This document shows, in pieces, positions 16,001 to 25,030 of a DNA stretch of 44,169 nucleotides. This stretch comes from Ectocarpus siliculosus (taxonomy: Eukaryota; Sar; Phaeophyceae; Ectocarpales; Ectocarpaceae), in the NCBI GenBank assembly GCA_000310025.1, contig FN649751.1:4632160-4676328 (forward strand), in the 5' to 3' direction. The notes beneath the pieces were generated by a model. That model saw only the letters and a list, made by a program, of their open reading frames with translations. It ran no database searches and was not told the origin of the DNA. Position 1 is the stretch's first letter; each line of letters starts with the position of its first letter. Both the position numbers and the translations under genes were made by a program.

Positions 16001-19000
16001 GCACAAGTATGGGCCTCTGTCTGGCTGGGTAGAGTGCATTCGTTTTGGCACCGTGTTATTTTGCCGTTTTTGACAGACAGAGGTCTCTGTGTTTGTCTCA
16101 TGCAGTGTGGCATAGTTTGTGATTTTTTTTTGTGGGGAACGGTGTGGAGTGCGTTATCATGAGTCAACCCACGTCGTGTGGGTGATCGTGTTGCTTTCTT
16201 GGTTAGACCGCGCCATACTTTTTTTTTAGCGTCAAAGTCTTGGCGGGATAAGGAAACCAAGTGTCCCTCTGACGTATGGTATGCATAGAATGGGCGCATA
16301 CCGTTTGACACGGGGAACTTCTCTCCTGCAGTAAAAGCGCTTCGCTTCGACAACGATAGCCCTTTGGCATTACCCTTGGCATTAATAGGTACTTCGTATA
16401 TCCGAAGCCGCTTCTCCTCTGTTTGGGTCGTTGTCTGCAGTTGACACGGGACAAACTATAGCCTTTTTTTCTTTTTTTCTTCGCCCCTCGTCCGCGCGTT
16501 GGAAGGACGCCGTTGATGTGCTGGACCGCTCTCGGGAGCACGCGGAGTGGATCACTGAGATTCAGTGGTACTACCCTCAGCTATACCAATCCCCCGGCTT
16601 CCGCCGGCTGACGAGGATCGTCAAGCACAAGCGGGTGACGTTCTGGCCGGGCTGCTGCGGGACTCCTCAGTTTTCGGTGAGTTTACTCTAGTTCTCGTCA
16701 ACACATTTTTTTTTTCATTTTTTTCATTCTGCCACTGCTGTCGGTGTGTATCGTTGAGATTTTGTTATCTGCGCACTTACAATATACCGCGATTTTGTTT
16801 TTCTGTTCATGGTGCGCACTATTGCAGGACCTTGCTTCATGCGCCCAAGTAGTGACTCACGGCAAGTACTGCTGTGTAGCGATGACCTCGGTGCCATCGT
16901 TCGTCGGCGTTGCGATGCTTGCGATCATTGTTCCGTGCTGCGCTTTTTAAGTAATTTGCTTGTTAGGCGTGACACGGACACGTCCTGTTGATGTTGTCTT
17001 GATTAAATTAAAAGAGAAAGGGACGCCTCTGGTCTCTTGTGTGTCTTGCATGTTTGCGCGCGCTCTGCTGTGTCTGTCGTAGATGGTGCCACTCGTGGCG
17101 AAATCCCGAGCTACAACATGATGGTCATGCCGAGGTTGGTTGCCAGCGGGCGGATGTGTGTGGTCGACTCACGGGTATCCTTTACTCGTGAATAGTCATG
17201 CACCGGGTTCCGGGTAATCCCGAAGGACGCCGTTTGCAGGATACCACCCCTAGAACCTTTAACCCCTTGTGGGCTGCAAACCCCCACTTTGCGTAATGTT
17301 TGGAAGCCCCCTCGCCTCTCTCTCTGTCACCTGGTGTCCCCATCCGACTCTTCGTCTTTTTTTTTTTTTATGAATCAGATGCTTTTGATCGACGCGGTCG
17401 ACACGTTCCTTCTGGTGATGTCGTTCGCGGCTCTGTGGCTCGCCAAGTCTTTCTCAGCGTCGGAACACGATTCAGAGCGGTACGACTGGGTGCAGGTAAG
17501 CACGCACGCAAGAGGAAGAGAATCGAAAAAGCGCTAAATACTATTTACGTGATTGTGAACGTGTGATTGAGTGATCTAGTGACGCATTATTTTATGACGC
17601 GAATTGAACGAATGAAGCGGCAATCCCGAATCGTGTGGTCTACGTTTAGGGTGGAAACGTCTAGTGAAGGAGTGTAAGGTGGATGAAAGGATGCGAGAAC
17701 GTCGAGTAAGCGAGTGAGGGATTACTCAACGAGATAATGAACGGCCGAACCACCGAAGTGATGTACGTACGGGTGGGAGTGGATGGAATGATGCGAGAAC
17801 ATCGAGTAAGCGAGTGAATTACGGGAAATGCGAGTGAGCGAACGAACCACCAAACCGGACCGTTTGATCTGCACAATAGGGATGGAAGGGTGCGAGAAGA
17901 CTGTATATTCGAATCAATCGAAGGACATCCCAAACATACCATGCAAGCCTTCCCTGCGGAGCACCCAAATTCGGGTCTCGAGCAAAAATGATTGAGGCCG
18001 ACGTCGTCAAAGGAGCGGTGCTGACTGATCCTGGCAAGGGCAAAGTGGTCGCGCGACTATTACCAGCCCTCAAACTTCATCCGTTCACCGTGTGTTTTTT
18101 TGCGCAAGTGTGCAGAACGGAGGAACTAAATAGGCCATTTTGTAGGTGGCGCGCGTAGTCTTGTCGTGCGCGTATGTATGCGTAAGCGAAAACCATGTGC
18201 TTCCATTCATTCACGCGCGTGGCATACTGTTGTCCAATTGGTAAAATACGTCGGACGTGCACAGGCCTGATAAAACAAGCGGAAGACCCCCTTTTCTGAA
18301 ACTGCGTCCTGTCTGTTCGTGCATGCGTTTTCGTGCTGGCGTCATGCATGACTTGGGGATGTCGGCAGATCACCATCGTGGCGAGCTTTTGCGTGACCGT
18401 CGGGCTGCGTGCGGCGGTGCGGGGGTGGTACAACTGCCTCCAGCGTCCGACGTGGGCGTTCAGCGCTCTGGTGACCTTCTTCAGCGTGGTCGTTCTCGTC
18501 CTTGTATTCTTGTGAGTGTGCTCGAGAAAGAGAGACGAGACTGAGAGAGGGGGGAGGGAGAGGGAACAGCAGAGGGGCAGGGAGAGACAGACAGACAGAC
18601 AGACAGACAAAGGTGGAGGGAGAGAGGGGGAGAGAAAGAGAAGTGGTTTGACTGACTCGGCCTCACCCTGCCATGTCATGACTCCTTCAATTTGGTACTG
18701 TTGTGCGCCCTGCCCCCGTCCAAAGTAGCTTAAGGACAGGCGATTTGTTGTTGCCGATATTTTTCCCGTTCGGAGGTACTTGTTGCGAATAGGAGTTGAC
18801 GGTTGAACGCGTATGGTCCCCTACTGGGGAAGCGGTGGGCGCGCGTGATTATTCTACGAGAGGCGGGATGCAGACAAAAGTCGAGTAGCGGACACAGGCT
18901 TCTTGTTTGGGGGGCTCTTTGCTCTCTTCGAACGTTTTTTTTTTTTTCTAGTTCCGCATGGCGGGAGTAGCGTGGAGTGCTGGCACTCGAAAGAACGTGG

Positions 19001-20099
19001 GAGTTATGCACCAGCCAGTACCGCCACAAGAGAAGAGATTTTCCAATCACAAGAACGACGACTTCCCCTTTTCTCGTTTTCGGTGTCAGGGTTCCGGCGG
19101 AACAGTGGGGCTGGAGGCTCCTGCGCGCCCTCCGCGTGACCCACATGGCGCTCGCGATGGCGTTCTTGCCCAGGATGGCCTTCCTCATCCGGACCCTCCT
19201 GACCATGACCAAGCGGGCGGCCACACCCGCGAGCGTTCTGCTGGCTTGGTCCTTCTTCATGGCGGTCCTCGGCGCGCAGGTGTGGCTGCTGGGTGTGTAA
19301 ATGTGTGTGGTGTGTTGTGTTTTCTTAATGAGCATCTAGCACGCTATAACCAGCTGACCAACGGCAAGGCATCAATCTCAGTGCGGCTGAAAACAGAAGA
19401 CGCTTCTAGAGGTCATGATCTGGGACCCCTTGGAGAGGGAGGCTGTGTGTGTATGTGTGTTCGTGTGACTATTTTTTTTCTTTCCGTTCGAGATCGACCG
19501 ACCTGTCAGTGCTTGTACCAATGACAATGACAGCATCTAACAGGAGCGGACGGCGGGGTTGGGTGGTGCGTGTTGAATTATTCCTCCGCTTTTGTGTTTG
19601 TGTTGAGTTGGATCGCGACCGTGGCAACCGTTCGGTCGACGAGCCAAAAGACGCCAGCCGCTGTGCATATGAATGCACAGCAGTAGCGAGACAGGCAGTA
19701 AAGCCAACATTTTTCTTCTAATCGGCTGGTCTCCCACAGGGAGATCGATCACCTATATAGGATATTTACTAGACGGGACTGTGTGTATGACATGTTTTTT
19801 TCATTGTTATTTTGCCTTTTGAGTCTGTATGTATGGCGCTGGCGGCTGACCGAAGGAAGAAGTTTGTAGTCCACGTCGGCGTCCACCGTAGCCTACCCTC
19901 TGTTTGGTGTACAAGACATGCCAATCGTTCTCGCACGTATGATATGGATGCTGGTGATGCTGTTGCTGCTGTGAGTGTTGCTTTTCATCGTCGTCGGTGA
20001 TGTTTGGAGGTTTTGTGTGCTTGTGGCACCGCAGTAACCTTTTTTTTTCGTCGTGGGTCTTGTTGTCGTCCGTCCGTCCGTCCGTCCGTCCGTCCTGCT

Positions 20100-20151
<52 letters not shown>

Positions 20152-21270
20152 GTAAAAAAACAAAAGATTTTTGGCGGCAAGGTGTGCGTGCCGGAACTGG
20201 CCGAGAATGACGAGAGTTGCCTCGGAACCACGGTCGTCTCCAATACGTACACGGACACGGGGCTCATGCTGCTCAACTTCAACGACGTGCCTACTTCGTT
20301 CGTGACGCTCCTCGTGTTGTTCGTTGTCAACGACTGGTGAGTGTTGCGTGGCTGCCTGGACAAACCCCATGGCCTGATTTCCCGCTGCTGCTCTCTCTCT
20401 TGCTCTGCCCCTCCTCTTCATGTTTCCCACTTTTCGCCCGTTCGTGTTTTTTGTTTACTTTCTTATTCTTAATTTTTTTTTCAGTTTTTTTGCCTCTCCT
20501 TTGTCCGTTTCGTTGTTTTTGGTATGGACCAGGGTCAGGTTCCGGTGGCAATGATGGAAGAGTAAAGCAATACAAATGAAAGCTGCATGCTGACTGGCCC
20601 CGCAATAGCTGACCAGTTTCATTGCCATGCTTGACCCCCCCCCCCCCCCCCGCGCGCGGGCGCTCGAAAAACAAAGGACGTGATCGTGGAACGAGTTTGT
20701 GGACGTTACCGGCACGGGCTGGGCCCGCGCCTTCTTCATCGTGAACTACATCATGGGCGTTGCTGTGATCCTGAACCTTGTCGTGACGGTCATCATCAAC
20801 TCCTTCTGGGACGAGTACAAGAACACCAACAAGCCTGCCCTCGCACAGAGGCAGCTCCACGCCGACGCCGCCGCCTCGGCGCGCTACCGCCCGAACCCTT
20901 CGGGCCGCGGGCCTTCGCCCCGCCGCCCCGCGGCCGGCGGCGGCGGCGGCGGCGACGGCGACGGTTTCGGCGACACTTGTCCCGAAGGCGCGGAAGCAAC
21001 AGCGGCGGCGGCGGCGACAGGGGAGAATGGTGGGAGGGATGGCTCTGAGAGGAGAGGGGTGTTGGCGGCGGGGGAGGGTGGAGATGGAGCGGCGGGCGGC
21101 GACGGCCGTGGCGGCACCGGCACCGGCACCGCCAGAAACACACCTCACTTGCCGTCGGCTAGGGGGGGTTGGGGTTGGCAAGGAGTTTCTCTGGCGGACG
21201 AGGAGGAGGCGGTAGGTTCGAGCGAGCCGCCGAGCCGACGGGGGTCGAGAGAAGGGAGCGGCAACTTGCT

Positions 21271-21312
<42 letters not shown>

Positions 21313-21421
21313 CAGCCAGCACCTGGTCCTGCCGAGTGGAGAAGAGGCGGGCATGGACGCCGAGAGGAATGTCGCGAGGAGGGCGTCGAGGAAGCGGTTG
21401 GACGTGAGCGGGATCACGTAG
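7197..21421 (+). CDS. Two-pore (TPC-type) voltage-gated cation channel
   Basis: This is a two-domain, 12-transmembrane-segment cation channel of the TPC family, which normally acts in vacuolar or endolysosomal membranes. Exons: 7197-7722, 9786-9949, 10712-10920, 14444-14626, 15015-15197, 15788-15968, 16506-16676, 17379-17495, 18369-18511, 19090-19279, 20167-20336 and 20677(or 20689)-21421, about 990 codons. The N-terminus has a Gln-rich patch (residues about 56-70). Domain I has S1-S6 (exons 1-5) with pore TTTNFPTIMM. The linker (exons 6-7) has a degenerate EF-hand. Domain II (exons 8-12) has an Arg-bearing S4 and pore NFNDVPTSFVTLLVLFVVND. The tail is low-complexity Gly/Ala/Arg. Spacing and pore motifs fit TPC better than four-domain calcium channels. 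ATG 7197 was chosen because the frame upstream is low-complexity; an earlier in-frame start is not excluded. The last junction is anomalous (in-frame TGA at 20681 if the AG acceptor is used). Confidence 0.88.
7723..9785 (+). other. Intron 1 of the channel gene
   Basis: A 2,063-bp intron with donor GTGAGT and acceptor CTCAG. It splits a codon (phase 1) inside the first transmembrane segment. Apart from the short LINE 3'-end copy at 9598-9675 I see no structured feature in it. Confidence 0.85.
9598..9675 (+). mobile_element. Solo 3'-end fragment of the local LINE
   Basis: This stretch matches the last 76 bp of the LINE at 14087-14162. It shares GCTCCGTCCTCTCGAGGACG, then CGTGGTCAATG, ACCGCTAA and ACATAAGAGTACGC followed by a C run. 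The match begins abruptly at GCTCC and ends at the C tail, as expected for an extremely 5'-truncated insertion or a SINE-like passenger using the LINE's 3' end. It lies in intron 1 of the channel gene in the same orientation as the larger copy in intron 3. Confidence 0.85.
10019..10048 (+). repeat. (CTG)10 microsatellite
   Basis: Ten CTG units in intron 2 of the channel gene, about 70 bp after the exon 2 donor and in sense orientation. A short GTC-rich stretch follows at 10061-10078. Confidence 0.95.
10113..10131. repeat. poly(C) run
   Basis: Nineteen consecutive C in intron 2 of the channel gene. The length may be affected by sequencing error. Confidence 0.9.
10968..11056 (+). repeat. Dispersed repeat family X, copy 1
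   Basis: A diverged about 90-bp module in intron 3 of the channel gene, upstream of the LINE. It shares the order GCCAATAGC, TCTCAGCGGGG, GAAAACACC, GCTTCTGGAGG and TGATCTAGG with the copies at 11229 and 19340. Function unknown. Confidence 0.55.
11229..11323 (+). repeat. Dispersed repeat family X, copy 2
   Basis: The second diverged copy, 170 bp after copy 1. It contains GGCTGACCATTG, CAGTCCCACTGCGGCTAGGA and GGAAGACGCTTTTCCGGAA. It aligns colinearly with the copy at 19340, which reads GCTGACCAACGG, CAGTGCGGCTGAAAACAGAA and GACGCTTCTAGAGG. A short partial match may also exist near 4745. Confidence 0.6.
11629..13611 (+). pseudogene. LINE reverse transcriptase ORF (frameshifted)
   Basis: A 660-codon open frame with the full set of non-LTR reverse transcriptase motifs. 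They include the NKAAGADGI motif, FLDVKKAYDTVW (motif A, about residue 294), GVPQGCTLSPTLF (motif B), FADD (motif C catalytic pair, about residue 394) and YLGVEI. The N-terminal 200 residues match the pre-RT region of LINE ORF2, but the endonuclease is absent. The frame ends at 13611 in a tail unlike the family, while the expected continuation lies in the overlapping frame from about 13508. It is therefore a broken copy, or it needs a frameshift. The apparent start is GTG at 11629; no genuine start codon is evident. Confidence 0.93.
13508..14146 (+). pseudogene. LINE ORF2 C-terminal domain (zinc-knuckle-like)
   Basis: A 212-codon frame that overlaps the end of the RT frame and continues its homology. 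It has a Lys/Arg/Trp-rich start (KRWKRRVLRW), then a knuckle with Cys-x-Cys, a third Cys, His and a final Cys (CDCGFEC ... HVVAEC). This resembles the Cys/His cluster at the C-terminus of many LINE ORF2 proteins. The frame closes with TAA inside the conserved 3' end, a few bases before the C tail. It is not an independent gene; it is the shifted remainder of the upstream reverse transcriptase. Confidence 0.85.
14920..14940 (+). repeat. (CTG)7 microsatellite
   Basis: Seven CTG units in intron 4 of the channel gene, 75 bp before the exon 5 acceptor, followed by a T-rich tract. Confidence 0.9.
17681..17899 (+). repeat. About 100-bp tandem repeat, 2.2 copies
   Basis: Units start at 17681, 17781 and 17880. 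Each opens with a variant of GGATGGAATGATGCGAGAAC; the first two continue with TCGAGTAAGCGAGTGA and later CGAACCACC. They lie in intron 8 of the channel gene, between domain II S1 and S2. No coding potential is seen. Confidence 0.8.
18587..18608. repeat. (ACAG)n microsatellite
   Basis: A short tetranucleotide repeat in a purine-rich part of intron 9 of the channel gene, just after the exon 9 donor. Confidence 0.85.
19340..19430 (+). repeat. Dispersed repeat family X, copy 3
   Basis: The best-preserved copy of the repeat also seen at 10968 and 11229. It lies in intron 10 of the channel gene, 60 bp after the exon 10 donor. It contains CCAGCTGACCAACGG, CAGTGCGGCTGAAAACAGAA and GAGGTCATGATCTGGG. 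Confidence 0.6.
20067..20149 (+). repeat. (CGTC)7 followed by (CTG)15
   Basis: A tetranucleotide repeat (20067-20095) runs almost directly into fifteen CTG units (20105-20149). The tract ends 17 bp before exon 11 of the channel gene, where the polypyrimidine tract would normally sit. Confidence 0.95.
20635..20651. repeat. poly(C) run, 17 nt
   Basis: It sits in the last intron of the channel gene, 25 bp before the problematic exon 12 acceptor. Local sequencing or assembly error is a possible reason for the in-frame TGA. Confidence 0.9.
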
Positions 21422-23446
21422 TTTTCGTCATGGTTTGTTGGTTGTGACTAGTGGTTTGTCGTCGTCGTTGTAATTGTCGTTGTGGTTGTCGTCCCGGTTT
21501 TGTCCGGCGAGATGTTGGTAAAGAGGGGAGGGGATAGGCCAGTTTGTGCGCGTACAGGCTACTTGTTGGTACAAGAGGGAGATTAGGAAAAAGAGGGGAG
21601 TTTGTGTGCATGAAGGGTACTTGGTCCTCACCTTCTCGCAAGGGCGCTTCAGGTCATCCTTGTCAATACTGCTTGTTTTGTGTGTGTGTTTTTTTATTGC
21701 GTAAGTCAACCCTAGGGCTTTTGTTCTTGTTTTTTGGCATAAGTCAACGTTAAGAGTGAGAGGGAGGGATGTGTGCACGGAAAATGTGGTGAATACTTTC
21801 GGTGGGTGAGGTGCGATAGCTTTGCGTTTCGGTTGTGTTCCGTTTGGTTGAAGGGGCTTTGGAGGCTTTTGGGTGTCCTAAGGCGTTGGAGGATACTTCT
21901 AGAACCGGGAGGCATGGAGAGGGGCGTGCATTAGATTTTGCGGCCACCCATGAGCCATATCCGTGGTGCTTTGTCAGTGAAACTGTTAGGTTTGCACGTC
22001 TTACTCTTTCCTTGTTGGAGGACGTGTTTGTTATTTATTCCAGCTGTGCCCATCGAACTTTTGTGTGAGATTGGATGGAAACCACCAGCCTATGGTCATG
22101 GTATACTACCCCAGCACCCGTCTGATGGGAGTAGAAAACTGCCGTACAATACAGACGAAGGATTGTTTTAGGATTCAAAGAATTGCGAGAGGCAGGCAAG
22201 AGAGCGAGCGAGTAGAGCGACAGAGACAGAGTTAGTGCAGTATAAGAGAGACAGGCAATGATAGTTGAATCTAAGACAGTGTCAAAGGATTTTAGGAGAC
22301 CACGATTTTTCGTAGTTGTCGGGCCCGCCTCCTAGAGAACGGAATCGATGCGGGTGATGGATTTTTTGTTGGCAGCATTTGGGGATTGTTTGCGCCGTCA
22401 TCTACACACACACGAAGAATCTGCCCGACGTAAGCAGCACACCTCGTGTGTACTTGTATGCCTCCAACGAATTCCCCTGCGCTACGGGGACATGACACCA
22501 TGCAGTGGCTCTACGATAATGTTCAAGTTTATCTCAAGAGAAGACTCCTGGTACATCTCTCCCCTGCCTTTCAACAAGTCGGGGGGCACTCGATTGAACC
22601 ATCGGCTTGAGTATATATATTTTTTACGCGGAGAGGTTCCAATCCATCCGTCGGGACGAGACCTCGGGACGAGACCTCGGGACGAGTCTCACGACGTTGT
22701 TCCTGCTGTCGCTACTTGCGGCTTTCTTCGCGAAAAGCTAGAATTTCCCTACTTTTTGGCCAGCTGTCCTCTCTCGACAGCACACCTTGTACACTGAAAA
22801 ACTCGGTCTTGGGCACATGCATGTAGAGAGCTCATTGGTGTTCTCGAGATGACGGTGCGGCATGCATTGTGCCATCCTTTTCCATTCCAGATTTCATTTC
22901 CCGCCCGGCACCCCACTTTTTCATTTTTCATTGGGTCCGCGGCGGTTGACAATCATGATCATCGCCATCCTGGCAGTTGGCGCTGGTGTGTAGAACCGGC
23001 CGTTTCATTACAACTATACCTCGGGCCTGTTTGGCTAAAGGTTGGACATGGAAAAAAAAAACATTTGCTGCGCCTAGACGATACTCTGAGGACGTTAATC
23101 AATTTTCGTCTGCGCTGACCGAGAGTCTGGAGTTTACAGAGGGACATCGATCGCCATGCAAACGAATTTCAACATTTTCGTCTATCAAACCTCGAATTAT
23201 CACGGACGAGGTGATGGGCAGTGGGGGCTCTTGGCGGCACATTGTGAAAGACGCATCGCAACTCTCTCTCGCAAATTGCCGGACTGCGCCGTGTCACGCA
23301 CACTCTCGAAGCATTAGAAAATCAGGGCGCCTCATTATCTACGAAGGATGTCTATCCAAGATCTGCTCCTGTGAATACGCGTATGTATCTATTCCTCACT
23401 TCTTTAATTTCTAAACCAACCAATAAGTTTGAATCGTAAGCCCACC

Positions 23447-23566
23447 AACCAGACATTGACAAGCGCTACCGCGACACCCACCTTTTGCCCCACCCGAGGT
23501 CATCAATCTAAGAACACCACGAGTGTTTTTCAGAGCTCAGACCGTCATAGCCTATCTCACTGGACT
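23447..23566 (+). repeat. Direct repeat R2, copy A
   Basis: It shares GACAAGCG, ACCGCGAC, ATCAATC, TCAGAGCTCAGAC and CACTGGACT in the same order as copy B at 24229-24360, at roughly 70 percent identity by eye. No coding potential. Confidence 0.55.
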
Positions 23567-24228
23567 TGGGAAGAAGAAACAAGCCACGACCGCTTGCTAC
23601 TCGCTATTCCGGATCCCTCTCGTATGCATTGCAGTCTAGGCATTGCCTGCGGGCGGCTCATATCCTGGGCATCTATGACACACTCAGGGTCTTTAAACAC
23701 GCGAGTCACCAAAAGCTGGGCGAGTTTTGAACGGGCACGTGAAATTATCACACACAGCAGTCGGTCTTCCAACCTCGTCACGCCCTCATTTGTCGATGAC
23801 GCCAACGACAGAAAACAACCAGCACATACACAACAAACCAACGACCCGCACCCCTAACCCCACACCCCTCACGCACAGCCTCCGCAGACAGACCCTTGCC
23901 TCTACCCGCTCTGTTGGTCGAATTTCGTTGTCTATGGACGGGAAAGCGTCACCGCTGCAGCGTCGTCTAAGGTGCGCCTCCCGCTCTGTCTATGCCTATG
24001 GTACGACTTCTCGCTCCGTGTTATCTTTCGGACGGTATGCTCTACAACCCACTCGTTTGTGTCTGTGCACTCCATGTATTGGACTACTTGTATTGTGCTG
24101 ATGGTCGTACGTGTGTCTGCAAAGCGCCTCGAGGCCACACCCTTCCGCCCGCGTCTCGCTCTACATACATAGCTTGCAGCTAAAATAGGATAGACAACGC
24201 TGACACTCTAAATAACAAGGATCGTGCA

Positions 24229-24360
24229 CCACCAACCGAGCAGACAAGCGTCACCGCGACGCCTACCCCTTGGTTCATCCGGGAAATCAATCAAAGAATA
24301 CACCATGCTCTCAGAGCTCAGACAAGAGAAAAAGCTCATCATAACTTCTGTTCACTGGAC
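24229..24360 (+). repeat. Direct repeat R2, copy B
   Basis: The partner of 23447-23566, about 785 bp downstream in the same orientation. The pair could be remnants of a terminal repeat or an old local duplication. Confidence 0.55.
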
Positions 24361-25030
24361 TGTTGAGAAGAACATGTACAGCAGTGTGGCATCCTACTTG
24401 AAGGATGTGACACGCTTCGGACAACCCGCAGCAGGGGGAAGGAGGGGCGGCGCACTGGTGGTTCGCACCAAAATGCAAGTACTCTGTTTTCTCACACGAA
24501 GCGTCACACGAGGCGCCATGAGGCGCGCCTTTTGCCTGCACGTGGTTGGTTTAATCTCACTATCACTCCCTCCCGCCCTTCTAGTCCTCCCCCTTCACCC
24601 TCATCATATTTCGCCTTCCTCTCCAATCTATCTGGTGAGATCAACATCCGCGAGGTACGCATGCCATCTATCAAAACGTTTTGTTTTCCTTTCTCTCCTT
24701 TACCCCCCCCCCCCCCCCTCTTATTATTTCTCCCCTCCCTTCCAGTGTCTGTCGCGCCTTCCTGCCCACTCTTCTCCCATCTTCCCGCTTTCCAGGGCAC
24801 CTCCCCCCCGGCCTGTCACGGACGTTGGTATTGAGCGGTGTGTGGGAAAACAAATCCGCACCAACAACACACCGCCGCCGCCGCCCCGCCGCGACCACCG
24901 CATACATTTCGTCGTTGCCACCAAAGGATGTACAAACCCGGCCTTCCTCGCCTTTCACCGTACGCGCACCCGGTGCTGTTGCAGTGGACTAACCTACCAG
25001 CTGTGCGGCCTTGGCCTCGGCTTCGTGTCC

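Larger units (their letters stand above)
21422..25030. other. Convergent intergenic region
   Basis: This is 3.6 kb between the channel stop (plus) and the transporter stop (minus), so it should hold both 3' UTRs. It contains a diverged direct-repeat pair (23447-23566 and 24229-24360), a 13-bp triplication at 22651-22690 and poly(C) at 24703-24718. None of its open frames shows a recognisable domain. The 320-codon plus frame over 24224-25186 is low-complexity and overlaps the transporter's last exon in antisense. Confidence 0.6.

Noticed and set aside
20327-21322. 331-codon minus-strand frame, Ala/Arg-rich
   Set aside because: Antisense of the channel's Gly/Ala-rich last exon; low-complexity only.
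7197-21421. Four-domain voltage-gated calcium or sodium channel
   Set aside because: Only two six-helix domains are present, followed by a low-complexity tail and stop. The pore motifs match TPC.
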